A stretch of DNA of 64,000 bases, from assembly GCF_016793485.1 (NCBI RefSeq), contig NZ_JAEULZ010000001.1:372001-436000 (forward strand), written 5' to 3'. Each line of letters begins with the position of its first letter. Within the stretch, counting starts at the first letter, position 1. Below the pieces are notes generated by a model. The model searched no databases. It was not told where the DNA came from and was given only the letters and a program-made list of their open reading frames with translations. Below, one piece after another: positions 50,232 through 59,057 of the stretch. Source of the DNA: Mesorhizobium sp. Lineage in GTDB: Bacteria; Pseudomonadota; Alphaproteobacteria; Rhizobiales; Rhizobiaceae. The translations under genes and the position numbers were made by a program.

Positions 50232-50283
50232 TCGCTGAAGGCGGCAACTTCGCCGCACCGCCGCCTCTGGCCAGGGAACAAGC

Positions 50284-51642
50284 ATGCAGCCGCACGAAGC
50301 AAGGAAGCGCATAGCCGTCGTCGGCGCAGGGATTTCGGGCCTTTCGGCGGCCTGGTTGCTGGGGAAAAGACATGACGTCGTGCTCTACGAGCGCGATGGG
50401 CGGCCCGGCGGCCATGCCAACACTGTAATGGCTCCGAGCGAGAATGGCCCGGTGCCAATCGACACGGGTTTCATCGTCTACAACGAGGCGACCTATCCCA
50501 ACCTGGTTGCGCTTTTCGACCATCTTGGCGTTGCGACCAAGACATCGGACATGTCGTTCGCCGTGTCGCGCGACGGCGGACGACTGGAATATTCGGGTGC
50601 AGGTCTTGGAGGACTGTTCGCGCAGAAGCGCAACATGGCCAATCCGCGCTTCTGGTCGATGCTGCGCGACCTCGTGCGCTTCTATCGCTCCGCCGCTGCC
50701 GACTTGGCGCAACTGCCAGCATCCCATACGCTGGGCGATTATCTCGATCGGGGCCGGTATGGCGCGGCGTTCCGCGACGATCATCTGCTGCCCATGGCTG
50801 GCGCCATATGGTCGGCTCCCTGCTCGACCATGCTCGGCTATCCGGCAAGCGCGTTCATCCGCTTTTTCCACAATCACGGGCTGTTGCTGCTCGGGGACCG
50901 GCCGCAATGGCGCACCGTCGAAGGCGGCAGCATCGCCTATGTCCGGAAGCTGACGGATACATTCTCAGGCAGCATACGGCTCGCAGCCGACATTGCCTCG
51001 ATCGTGCGGCACGACGGCCATGTGTCTGTTTTCGATCGGACGGGCAGGGAACGTTTCGACGCAGTGGTGATCGCAACTCATGCCGACCAGGCGCTTCGGC
51101 TGCTGACAGATGCATCCCCGGAGGAGCGCAGCTTGCTCGGTGCATTCGGTTACAGCAGAAACGAAGCGGTGCTGCACACGGACGACAGCGCCATGCCGCG
51201 CAGGCGCTCAGTCTGGTCGAGCTGGAACCATGTCGACGGCAAGGCCGGCGACGAGGCTGCAAGCGTTACCTACTGGATGAACCGGCTGCAGCGGATCGAG
51301 ACACCGCGTCCGCTGTTCGTGACCCTCAACCCGCGCACGCCGTTGGACGAAGCGCTGGTGCTGCGCCGGGAGACCTATCAACACCCGATCTTCGACCAAG
51401 CCGCCATGGAAGCTCAGCAGCGGCTTTGGATGCTGCAGGGTCGGCGCGGGACATGGTTCTGCGGCGCGCATTTCGGCTCCGGCTTCCACGAGGACGGCCT
51501 GCAGTCCGGGCTTGCCGTGGCGGAAGCGCTCGGCGGCGTCAAGCGACCATGGAATGTTGCGGAACAATCGTCGCGCATAACCCTTCCAGAAGGCTGGCCG
51601 ACTGTTCCTGCCCTGGAGGCCGAACGGGAGATCGCCGCGTGA
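50284..51642 (+). CDS. FAD-dependent amine-oxidase-like protein (COG2907)
   Basis: A 452-residue flavoprotein starting MQPHEARKRIAVVGAGISGLSAAWLLGKRHDVVLYERDGRPGGHANT, a complete GxGxxG site plus the GG-doublet motif. Later segments are PIDTGFIVYNEATYPNLVALFDHLGV, the mid-domain LLPMAGAIWSAP and the C-terminal FAD motif CGAHFGSGFHEDGLQSGLAVAEAL. The family is regularly fused or adjacent to DUF1365 and CFA synthase and is linked to fatty-acid desaturation or oxidation chemistry on methylated acyl chains. It overlaps DUF1365 by four bases. Confidence 0.9.
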   Translation: MQPHEARKRIAVVGAGISGLSAAWLLGKRHDVVLYERDGRPGGHANTVMAPSENGPVPIDTGFIVYNEATYPNLVALFDHLGVATKTSDMSFAVSRDGGRLEYSGAGLGGLFAQKRNMANPRFWSMLRDLVRFYRSAAADLAQLPASHTLGDYLDRGRYGAAFRDDHLLPMAGAIWSAPCSTMLGYPASAFIRFFHNHGLLLLGDRPQWRTVEGGSIAYVRKLTDTFSGSIRLAADIASIVRHDGHVSVFDRTGRERFDAVVIATHADQALRLLTDASPEERSLLGAFGYSRNEAVLHTDDSAMPRRRSVWSSWNHVDGKAGDEAASVTYWMNRLQRIETPRPLFVTLNPRTPLDEALVLRRETYQHPIFDQAAMEAQQRLWMLQGRRGTWFCGAHFGSGFHEDGLQSGLAVAEALGGVKRPWNVAEQSSRITLPEGWPTVPALEAEREIAA

Positions 51643-52418
51643 TCCGGTCGCAACTCTATTTTGGAACGGTGTCCCATCGCAGGCTGCGGCCGCGCGTGCA
51701 CGCGCTGAAATACAGGATGTTCTGGACGCTTCTGGACCTCGACGATATCCCAGACCTGCCGAAGCGGAGCGCGCTGTTTTCCTACAACCGCTTCAATGTG
51801 CTGAGTTTCCACGACGCCGACCACGGCGACGGCAGCGGCGGGGCACTTCGACCGCAGATCGAGCGGATGCTCGATGAACACGGGATCGCCTTCGATGGCG
51901 GCTCGATCCTGCTGTTCTGCATGCCGCGTGTGCTTGGCTACGGCTTCAACCCGATCAGCGTCTATTTCTGCCACCTGAGGGACGGCTCGCTCGCAGCCAT
52001 CGTCTACGAGGTGCACAACACATTCGGCGAACGGCACAGCTACGTGTTCGACGCGCATGAAAAAACACGCCCGGCCGCGCATGGCTGTGACAAGCGTTTT
52101 CATGTATCCCCGTTCATGGACATGGGAATGCACTACGAATTCAGGACATTGTTGCCGGCCGAGCGTTTCGCCCTTGCCATCCGCGGCTCGGACGCTGATG
52201 GGGCGTTGATCCATGCGTCACTCGCCTGCGCCGCCCGGTCCTTCCACACGCTCAACCTTCTGCGTGGCCTTCTCCTGTACCCGCTGCTCACCCTAAAGGT
52301 CACGGCCGCCATCCATTGGCACGCGCTGCGACTTTGGCTGAAGGGCATCCGCGTCAGGCACAAGCCGGAGCCTCCCCTCCAACCCACCACCGTGGTGTCG
52401 AGTATACCGAGGTCATGA
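51639..52418 (+). CDS. DUF1365 protein
   Basis: A 259-residue protein starting with GTG (GTGA overlap with the flavin oxidase stop) and reading VIRSQLYFGTVSHRRLRPRVHALKYRMFWTLLDLDDI. Conserved blocks are FNVLSFHDADHGDGS, FCMPRVLGYGFNPISVYFCH (~90-110), YEVHNTFGERHSYVF and KRFHVSPFMDMGMHYEF. The function is unknown, but it is always found with this flavin oxidase and a CFA-type methyltransferase, so a role in modifying membrane acyl chains is likely. It overlaps cfa by four bases. Confidence 0.9.
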   Translation: MIRSQLYFGTVSHRRLRPRVHALKYRMFWTLLDLDDIPDLPKRSALFSYNRFNVLSFHDADHGDGSGGALRPQIERMLDEHGIAFDGGSILLFCMPRVLGYGFNPISVYFCHLRDGSLAAIVYEVHNTFGERHSYVFDAHEKTRPAAHGCDKRFHVSPFMDMGMHYEFRTLLPAERFALAIRGSDADGALIHASLACAARSFHTLNLLRGLLLYPLLTLKVTAAIHWHALRLWLKGIRVRHKPEPPLQPTTVVSSIPRS

Positions 52419-53641
52419 CAGGCAAGTACGAAATCACCGGCGTCGACGGCTTTGCGGTCAAGTCTCCCGGCATCATGGCGAAGATGGCGTCGCGCCTTGT
52501 GCCGCCGCTGGTCGCCGGCCGGGTTGTGATCGAACTGCCATCCGGCGAAAGAATCGAGCGGCGCGGCGCGGCGCCCGGGCCTGATGTCTTGGTCAGCATC
52601 CACCGGTCGCGGGCGTTCCTTCGACTTGCGCTCGGCGGTGACGTCGCCTTCGCCTCGTCCTATCTGGATGGCGACTGGTCGACGCCGGACCTGCTCAGGC
52701 TGTTCGAGTTGGTGATGTTGAACGAATCCGTGTTTCGGCAGTCGCAAAAGCCGGCTCTCCCGATGCGGCTTCTGGCCGTGCTTCGCCATGGCGCGCACAG
52801 GAACACGCGGCGGGGAAGCCGACGCAACATCGCCGAGCACTATGACTTGGGCAATGATTTCTATCGTCCCTGGCTGGACGAAGGCATGAGTTACTCGGCC
52901 GCGACCTTTGCCGGGAAGGAGACCCTCGAGGAAGCGCAGCGCAACAAGATCGCCCGCGTGGCCGAGCTCCTGCAGATCGAGGGGGGTGAGCGAGTCCTGG
53001 AGATTGGCTGCGGCTGGGGCGCGCTGGCCGAGGGGCTGGTGCGGGGACGGGGCTGCCATGTAACGGGCATCACCCTTTCGGAAGAACAGTGCGCCTATTC
53101 CCGTGATCGCATGCGGCAGGAGATCGAGGAAGGAAAGGCGGAGATCAGGCTCCAGGACTATCGCGACGTCGTCGGCCGGTTCGAGCGCATCGTTTCGATC
53201 GAAATGTTCGAAGCGGTTGGTCAAGCGTACTGGACCACTTATTTCCGGGCGCTCAAGGAGCGACTTGCGGAAGGCGGCACCGCAGTTCTCCAGGTCATCA
53301 CGATCGCTGAGGACCGCTTTGACCAGTATCGGCGCACGCCGGACTTTATCCAGCGCTACATTTTTCCTGGTGGAATGCTGCCGACGAAAAATCATCTTCA
53401 CGACCTGGCGACGCGGGTCGGACTGCGGATTTCCGACGAGGTTTCGTTCGGCGGCAGTTACGCAAAGACACTCGCCGAATGGAGAGCCCGATTCCTGAAT
53501 GCGTGGCCCCGCCTGCAGACGATCGGTTTCGACGACCGCTTTCGGCGAATGTGGGATTACTACCTTGCATATTGCGAGGCTGGGTTCCTCGCAGGCGCCA
53601 CGGATGTGGTTTTGATCAAGTTAAAACACGAGCCAGCTTAG
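52415..53641 (+). CDS. cfa: cyclopropane-fatty-acyl-phospholipid synthase
   Basis: A 408-residue SAM-dependent enzyme that adds a methylene bridge to, or methylates, unsaturated acyl chains of phospholipids. The start ATG overlaps the DUF1365 stop. The N-terminal lipid-binding domain (~20-120, GDVAFASSYLDGDWSTPDLLRLFELV) precedes AEHYDLGNDFYRPWLDEGMSYSAATF and the SAM motif VLEIGCGWGALAEGLVRGRGCHVTGITLS (~190-218), then SIEMFEAVGQAYWTTYF and the bicarbonate-site region FIQRYIFPGGMLPT. It is the second CFA-family enzyme of the cluster and the last gene of an ECF-driven operon. Confidence 0.93.
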   Translation: MTGKYEITGVDGFAVKSPGIMAKMASRLVPPLVAGRVVIELPSGERIERRGAAPGPDVLVSIHRSRAFLRLALGGDVAFASSYLDGDWSTPDLLRLFELVMLNESVFRQSQKPALPMRLLAVLRHGAHRNTRRGSRRNIAEHYDLGNDFYRPWLDEGMSYSAATFAGKETLEEAQRNKIARVAELLQIEGGERVLEIGCGWGALAEGLVRGRGCHVTGITLSEEQCAYSRDRMRQEIEEGKAEIRLQDYRDVVGRFERIVSIEMFEAVGQAYWTTYFRALKERLAEGGTAVLQVITIAEDRFDQYRRTPDFIQRYIFPGGMLPTKNHLHDLATRVGLRISDEVSFGGSYAKTLAEWRARFLNAWPRLQTIGFDDRFRRMWDYYLAYCEAGFLAGATDVVLIKLKHEPA

Positions 53642-53647
53642 CAATTC

Positions 53648-53723
<76 letters not shown>

Positions 53724-54019
53724 GTGCGCCCGGCGAACCGGAGGTCGCGGCGGATATAGCCAGAGCGCCCCGGCCTGTCCAGCCCTTAAACGGCCTTTCC
53801 GCGAAAAGGCTTAACTGTGTCGCGAACGAGGTCCGGCTTAATCGCGTGGTTCGTGGGCGCGACCATCTTGTCTGCTCCGGATGAATGAAGACCTGTCTTG
53901 CCGCAGTCACGCGCTTGGATCATGCTGCAAGCGCGGGGCCGGTGTCGGATCGACGATTGCTGCGATCATGCACTCCCGACAACTCTCCTGGAAACAATCT
54001 GGCTGAAAGGATTTGACCG
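53724..54019. other. intergenic stretch, nothing recognised
   Basis: About 300 bp between tRNA-Lys and the hydrolase gene. The part near the tRNA (GTGCGCCCGGCGAACCGG, then GCGGATATAGCC) presumably holds the tRNA promoter on the minus strand. I see no further gene, repeat or hairpin in it. Confidence 0.5.
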
Positions 54020-54856
54020 ATGGGAACGATCACGACCCGGGACGGCGTCGAAATCTTCTACAAGGACTGGGGCCCGAAGGACGCCCAGCCGATCCATTTC
54101 CATCACGGTTGGCCTCTTTCAGCGGATGACTGGGACAACCAGATGCTTTTCTTCCTCCACAAGGGTTTCCGCGTGGTCGCGCATGACCGTCGCGGTCATG
54201 GTCGCTCCTCGCAGGGCGACAGCGGCCATGACATGGATCACTATGCGGCGGACGCTTCGGCCGTCGTCGAGCACCTCGATCTCAAAAACTCCGTGCATAT
54301 CGGCCATTCGACGGGCGGCGGACAGGTGGCCCGTTATGTCGCCAAGTTCGGTGAACCGCAGGGGCGCGTCGCCAAGGCGGTGTTGATGAGCGCGGTGCCC
54401 CCTCTGATGGTGAAGACGGAGAAGAACCCCGGCGGCCTGCCGATCGAGGTGTTCGACGGCTTTCGCGCCGCGCTGGCGGCGAACCGCGCGCAGTTCTTCG
54501 TCGACGTGCCGGCAGGGCCGTTCTACGGCTACAATCGCCCCGGGGCCAAGGCGGACCAGGGCGTCATCTACAATTGGTGGCGGCAGGGGATGACGGGCGG
54601 AGCAAAGGCTCACTACGACGGCATCAAGGCGTTTTCCGAAACGGACCAGACGGAAGATCTCAAGGCGATTTCCGTGCCGACGCTCGTCATGCACGGCGAC
54701 GACGACCAGATCGTACCCTATGCCGATTCAGCGCCGCTGTCGGTGAAGCTTCTGAAGAATGGCATCCTGAAGACGTATCCCGGCTTCCCGCATGGCATGG
54801 CGACCACGCATGCCGACACGATCAACGCCGATCTGCTGGCATTCATAAAGAGCTGA
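54020..54856 (+). CDS. alpha/beta hydrolase, non-heme chloroperoxidase type
   Basis: A 278-residue soluble enzyme starting [41 protein letters not shown]. The nucleophile elbow is [13 protein letters not shown] with Ser at ~96, the acid Asp lies in [15 protein letters not shown] (~228) and the His in [14 protein letters not shown] (~257). The sequence is close to bacterial cofactor-free haloperoxidases/perhydrolases, which are mainly esterases. An AAAGGA site precedes the ATG; a hairpin terminator follows. Confidence 0.92.
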   Translation: MGTITTRDGVEIFYKDWGPKDAQPIHFHHGWPLSADDWDNQMLFFLHKGFRVVAHDRRGHGRSSQGDSGHDMDHYAADASAVVEHLDLKNSVHIGHSTGGGQVARYVAKFGEPQGRVAKAVLMSAVPPLMVKTEKNPGGLPIEVFDGFRAALAANRAQFFVDVPAGPFYGYNRPGAKADQGVIYNWWRQGMTGGAKAHYDGIKAFSETDQTEDLKAISVPTLVMHGDDDQIVPYADSAPLSVKLLKNGILKTYPGFPHGMATTHADTINADLLAFIKS

Positions 54857-54862
54857 TCAGAA

Positions 54863-54899
54863 CATAGGCGGTCCATGGAAGGCCCGCCTATGCAATTTT
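54863..54899 (+). terminator. terminator-like hairpin after the hydrolase gene
   Basis: A 9-bp stem CATAGGCGG / CCGCCTATG, 12-base loop, followed by CAATTTT. It starts 7 bases after the stop codon. Confidence 0.65.
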
Positions 54900-55067
54900 C
54901 TGAAAAAGGGGAAGGGCGAGACAGCGTTATTGGCCTCCTCGCGATGTATCAAAATCATTTCTACTGCGTTTCTGTCAAGTAACGGCGCTGTGTCCCAGGG
55001 GGCATAAGCGCGTTACCGCGTTGGAATATTGTGTTCTCATGACATCTTCTCCCGATTGGAGGATATT

Positions 55068-55877
55068 ATGAGATCGTTGTTCAAGATGGGCCTGGCGCTT
55101 GCCGCGGTAGTGGCTGGCGCAGTCTCATCTCATGCGCAGGAGCAGGTGGGGCAGGCTACCCTTATCCGAACCACCGTAACCGGTCAGAAAGGCGAGCTTG
55201 CCGTCAAATCTCCGGTCTTTCAGGACGAACGCATCCGCACGTCGCGTAGCGGCCTTGGCGAATTCAGGTTTGCCGATGGAACAAGGTTCGCCATCGGCAG
55301 CAATTCGTCAGTCGTCATAGATCGCTTCATCTATGACAGCTCGAAGACCTTCGACAATCTGACGCTGAATGCGGCGCGCGGTTCGTTCCGCTGGATCAGC
55401 GGCAGGTCGAAATCCGACGCCTATGAAATCGTCACCCCGGCAGGGACCATCGGCATCCGAGGCACCAAGCTGGACATCTATGTTGGTCCGAACGGGTTGA
55501 CTTCCGTCGTCCTCCTGTCGGGAAGGGCGCGCTTCTGCGGCGCCAACGGATGCCAGGACCTGAGGCGTCGCTGCGATGTCGTGGTTGCCACGCCGCGTGG
55601 CGGCGTCAGCAATGCGGCTCGCGTCAACAAGGACATATTCCAGCAGGTCGCCAATGACCGGGCCTTTCCGTTCCTGACCGGCCGGCAGCGGCTCTCGAAC
55701 GCCTTCCGTAGCGTTTATGATGAAAGCTGCGGATTGTCTGCCTTAGGCTATTCGCCCGGACTGAAGCAGGGCGGCGAGGGCAGGCCCAGCCAACGGAGCG
55801 CTCCGACGGGCGGGGGAGATGGTGGTGACGGTGGCTGGGGCGGCGGAGAGCCCGACGGTCCGCGAACGAATTTATAA
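55068..55877 (+). CDS. exported FecR-domain protein
   Basis: A 269-residue protein with a clear signal peptide (FKMGLALAAVVAGAVSSHA) and GGAGG before the ATG. Residues ~30-160 are a FecR domain (VTGQKGELAVKSPVFQDERIRTSRSGLGEFRFADGTRFAIGSNSSVVIDRFIYD ... YEIVTPAGTIGIRGTKLDIYV). It has no transmembrane anchor or sigma-factor partner, so it is not a classical FecR signal transducer but one of the free periplasmic type. Four cysteines occur between ~160 and 180 and near 230. The tail is Gly/Asp-rich (GGGDGGDGGWGGGEPDG). Function is unknown. Confidence 0.8.
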   Translation: MRSLFKMGLALAAVVAGAVSSHAQEQVGQATLIRTTVTGQKGELAVKSPVFQDERIRTSRSGLGEFRFADGTRFAIGSNSSVVIDRFIYDSSKTFDNLTLNAARGSFRWISGRSKSDAYEIVTPAGTIGIRGTKLDIYVGPNGLTSVVLLSGRARFCGANGCQDLRRRCDVVVATPRGGVSNAARVNKDIFQQVANDRAFPFLTGRQRLSNAFRSVYDESCGLSALGYSPGLKQGGEGRPSQRSAPTGGGDGGDGGWGGGEPDGPRTNL

Positions 55878-55888
55878 AGATCGAAGTT

Positions 55889-55916
55889 CTCGGCGCGCCT
55901 TTGTTGGCGCGCCGAG
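55889..55916. terminator. bidirectional hairpin between fecR-domain gene and cobT
   Basis: An 11-bp perfect stem CTCGGCGCGCC / GGCGCGCCGAG with loop TTTGTT lies between two convergent genes. T-rich sequence follows on the plus side (TCTTCCTTA), so it can serve as a shared terminator. Confidence 0.6.
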
Positions 55917-55929
55917 TCTTCCTTAGGCC

Positions 55930-56940
55930 CTATCTGTCCGAGACGCCGGCCTCGGCAAAGCTCGCCATGCCTGCGTGGCAGGCGAGCGCACCGCGAACGA
56001 GGTTGATCGCCAGCGCCGCGCCGGAGCCCTCGCCAAGTCGCATGCCGAGATCGAGCAGCGGCTTCAGGTCGAGCGCTTCCAGCAGGCCGCGATGGCCGGC
56101 TTCGGCAGATACATGCGCTGCGAGCGTGTGCGCCAGCCCATTGGGGTCGAGCCTCTGCAATGGCGCTACAGCGGCCGTACAGACGAAGCCGTCCAGCAAT
56201 ACGGGGACGTTCTTGTGCCTTGCGGCGAGCGTTGCTCCCATGATCGCGGCGAGTTCGCGGCCTCCAAGCGCGGCGGCGATCTTCAGCGGATCGCCGAGTG
56301 CGGCCCTGTGAAGGGCAAGGCCCTTCTCGATCGCGACCGCCTTGCGCTTCAGCCCGGCGTCGTCGACTCCGGTCCCGCGCCCGACCCATCGGGCAGGTTC
56401 GCCGTCGAACAGGGCTGCCGCCAAGGCTGCTGCGGTCGTGGTGTTGCCGATGCCCATTTCGCCGAAGCAGGCGAGATCGGCGTCATCACCTACCGCTGCG
56501 TAGCCAGCCGAGACGGCTGCGAGGAACTCTGCCTCGTTCATCGCCGCTTCCTGCGTGAAGTCGCCTGTGGGGCGTTCCACCTCCAGCGGCACGACGGACA
56601 ATTGTGCGCCCGCCTGGCGCGATAGCTGGTTGATCGCCGCGCCGCCGGTCGCGAAGTTCGCCACCATCTGGTGCGTAACCTCGGCCGGGAAAGCAGACAC
56701 GCCTTGCGCGGTGACGCCATGCGAGCCCGCGAACACCACCACCTGCACCTTATCGAGCTTCGGCATGGCTCGCCCCTGCCAGCGGGCCAGCCATGCGGCC
56801 AGTTCCTCGAGCCGGCCGAGGCTACCCTGAGGCTTCGTCAGCGTGTCCTGTCGCGCCAGCGCGGCTGCCGCCGCCTGTTCGTTGCCAGCGGGCAGAGCGG
56901 TGCAGGCAGCGCGCAATTCATCGAAGGATTTGAACGACAT
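55930..56940 (-). CDS. cobT: nicotinate-nucleotide:dimethylbenzimidazole phosphoribosyltransferase
   Basis: A 336-residue enzyme that makes alpha-ribazole phosphate, the lower-ligand nucleotide of cobalamin. Conserved segments are KPQGSLGRLEELAAWLARWQG (~35-55), VFAGSHGVTAQGVSAFPAEVTHQMV (~67-92), GDDADLACFGEMGIGNTTTAAALAAAL (~150-177) and GRGTGVDDAGLKRKAVAIE; the catalytic Glu lies in the last third. It is the final gene of the minus-strand run cobA - cobB - cobS - cobT, 45 bp after cobS. Confidence 0.95.
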   Translation of the reverse strand: MSFKSFDELRAACTALPAGNEQAAAAALARQDTLTKPQGSLGRLEELAAWLARWQGRAMPKLDKVQVVVFAGSHGVTAQGVSAFPAEVTHQMVANFATGGAAINQLSRQAGAQLSVVPLEVERPTGDFTQEAAMNEAEFLAAVSAGYAAVGDDADLACFGEMGIGNTTTAAALAAALFDGEPARWVGRGTGVDDAGLKRKAVAIEKGLALHRAALGDPLKIAAALGGRELAAIMGATLAARHKNVPVLLDGFVCTAAVAPLQRLDPNGLAHTLAAHVSAEAGHRGLLEALDLKPLLDLGMRLGEGSGAALAINLVRGALACHAGMASFAEAGVSDR

Positions 56941-56985
56941 GGCGAGAAGGGCTCCGTGATCGAGTCAATGCTCTGAGAATTCGAT

Positions 56986-57744
56986 TCAGGTGAGGACAGT
57001 GGCCGCGACGACCAGCACGGCGATTTCGCCAAGCTGTTGCAGCGCGCCCAGCGTATCTCCGGTCTGGCCGCCGATCTGGCGCAGGCAAAGCGCACGAAAT
57101 GCGAAGAAGACGAGGGCGAGGACTATTGCCGCTATGATCGCCGCAGTGAGACCGAGGCAAGCGATAAGAACCGCAGCACCGATTGCCAGCGCAGCATACG
57201 CGGTGTTTGCCCCCACCTTGCCTGCTCCTGCTGCGAGGCCGTCCGTTCGCGCCGGGGGCATGATGTGCATGAAGGCCGGAATGAGCGCGCGGGAGGCAAT
57301 GTGCGCGGCGATCAGGCTCCAGAACGTCAGCGAGGGGCCGACCAGCGAAATCAGCGCGCTCCAGCGCAGCAGCATCGACATCAGGAGCGCCGAAGCGCCA
57401 TAAGCGCCGATGCGGCTGTCGCGCATGATTTCCAGCTTGCGTTCGCTGGTGGCTCCGCCGCCAAAGCCATCGGCAACGTCCGAAAGACCGTCTTCATGCA
57501 GGCAGCCGCTCGCCAGCATGGTTGTTGCGAGTGCCAGCGCGCCGGCGATCAGGAACGAGACGCCGAGCCACACCATGACCACGTAGACGAGGCCGCCCGC
57601 CAGCCCGACGGCGAGACCCGCGACTGGAGCCGCCCAGATTGCCTCGCCGAGCGTGCGCGCGCCGAATTCGAGGCGCGGGAGCGGCAGCCGCGTGAAGAAC
57701 ACGAGGCAGAGCGCGATGTCGTCAACGATGCGTCTCGGGGTCAT
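56986..57744 (-). CDS. cobS: adenosylcobinamide-GDP ribazoletransferase (cobalamin synthase)
   Basis: A 252-residue inner-membrane enzyme that joins adenosylcobinamide-GDP with alpha-ribazole in the last assembly step. It starts MTPRRIVDDIALCLVFFTRLPLPRLEF, has five to six hydrophobic helices and the family motif LASGCLHEDGLSDVADGFGGGATSERKLEIMRDSRIGAYG (~78-117), whose Asp/Glu residues bind metal. Its ATG overlaps the cobB stop by four bases. In Pseudomonas nomenclature the gene is cobV. Confidence 0.95.
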   Translation of the reverse strand: MTPRRIVDDIALCLVFFTRLPLPRLEFGARTLGEAIWAAPVAGLAVGLAGGLVYVVMVWLGVSFLIAGALALATTMLASGCLHEDGLSDVADGFGGGATSERKLEIMRDSRIGAYGASALLMSMLLRWSALISLVGPSLTFWSLIAAHIASRALIPAFMHIMPPARTDGLAAGAGKVGANTAYAALAIGAAVLIACLGLTAAIIAAIVLALVFFAFRALCLRQIGGQTGDTLGALQQLGEIAVLVVAATVLT

Positions 57745-59057
57745 GCGTCCCTCGCGATCGCGTGGAAGAAAGTGCCGCTGACCAGGCCGCGCTTGCCGCC
57801 AGAGACACCCAAGGCATTGCCCTGACCGTCGGCAATCTCGGCCAGCGGCTCGTCTGAGCCGGGATCGATGACCCGCGAATAGTGGAACTCATGGCCGCGC
57901 ACCGCAGTACCTGAAGGTCCGAGCGCAGACGCGGCTTTCATGCGCGCCCGCCGGTAGCCGAGATTCATCCTGCGCTCGGCATAGCTTGTCGCATGGGAAA
58001 GCAGGCCAAGCATTTCATGCCGCTGGCCTGCTGCGTCAACCAGACCTTCGCCCAGCACCATGAAGCCACCGCACTCGCCGTGAACCGGTTTGCGCGCTGC
58101 GAAGTCGCGCATACCCTTCCGAAAGTTCTGCGCCGCGGCCAGTCTTGCGGCATGTAGTTCGGGATAGCCGCCGGGTAGCCAGCAGACGTCGCAGCTTTCG
58201 CCAGGGGTCTCGTCAGCGAGGGGCGAAAATGGAATGATTTCTGCGCCAGCCTTGCGCCAGTGCCGCACAACATGCGGATAGACGAAGCTGAACGCTTCGT
58301 CCTGCGCCAGCGCGATCCGCTGGCCCGGAGGAGGCAGCGCCGCCGAGACGTCGCCATCCTGTGGTGCGAACGGGGCCATGAGGTCCAACACCCGCCCAAT
58401 GTCGATCGAGCGTTCCATGACGTCGGCCAGCCGCTCGATATGTGTATCGATGTCCTGATGTTCGCCGGCTTGCACTAGGCCCAGATGCCGCTCCGGCAGG
58501 GTCAGTGTGGGATCACGCATCACCGCGCCGACAACCGGTATCCCCAATGCCTCGATTGCCTCGCCAGCCAGCCGCCTGTGGCGCTCGCTGCCCAGCCGGT
58601 TGAGTACGACGCCGGCGATTTTCACGCCTGCATCATAGCTGGCAAAACCCTTGGCGATGGCGGCGGCCGTCTGCGATTGGCCCGACACGTCGAGCACCAG
58701 CAGCACCGGCAGTCCGAAAAGCCGGGCAAGATCGGCCGCCGACCCCGACCGTCCCGGCTCGGAGGGTATGCCGTCGAATAGGCCCATGGCGCTTTCGATG
58801 ACGACGGCGTCGGCATCGGCGGAAGCTTGTGCGGCGAGCGCGGATAGAAATCCCGGCGGCATCGCCCAACTGTCGAGGTTGACGCCGTCCTTGCCCGTCG
58901 CGGCGGCGTGGAAGCCGGGATCGATATAGTCCGGGCCGGACTTCGCGCCGCGAACGGCGATGCCGCACCTTGCCAGCGCGCGCAGCAGGCCGATCGTCAC
59001 CGAGGTCTTGCCCGAGCCCGAACGGGGAGCGCCGATGATGACCGCCTTCGCCGTCAT
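57741..59057 (-). CDS. cobB: cobyrinate a,c-diamide synthase
   Basis: A 438-residue enzyme that amidates the a and c side chains of (hydrogeno)byrinate with glutamine and ATP. The N-terminal dethiobiotin-synthetase-like domain has the P-loop GAPRSGSGKTSVTIGL (8-23) and LDSWAMPP; the C-terminal glutamine amidotransferase contains HGECGGFMVLGEGLVDAAGQRH with the nucleophile Cys at ~326. Length is typical. It overlaps cobA and cobS by four bases on either side. Confidence 0.95.
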   Translation of the reverse strand: MTAKAVIIGAPRSGSGKTSVTIGLLRALARCGIAVRGAKSGPDYIDPGFHAAATGKDGVNLDSWAMPPGFLSALAAQASADADAVVIESAMGLFDGIPSEPGRSGSAADLARLFGLPVLLVLDVSGQSQTAAAIAKGFASYDAGVKIAGVVLNRLGSERHRRLAGEAIEALGIPVVGAVMRDPTLTLPERHLGLVQAGEHQDIDTHIERLADVMERSIDIGRVLDLMAPFAPQDGDVSAALPPPGQRIALAQDEAFSFVYPHVVRHWRKAGAEIIPFSPLADETPGESCDVCWLPGGYPELHAARLAAAQNFRKGMRDFAARKPVHGECGGFMVLGEGLVDAAGQRHEMLGLLSHATSYAERRMNLGYRRARMKAASALGPSGTAVRGHEFHYSRVIDPGSDEPLAEIADGQGNALGVSGGKRGLVSGTFFHAIARDA

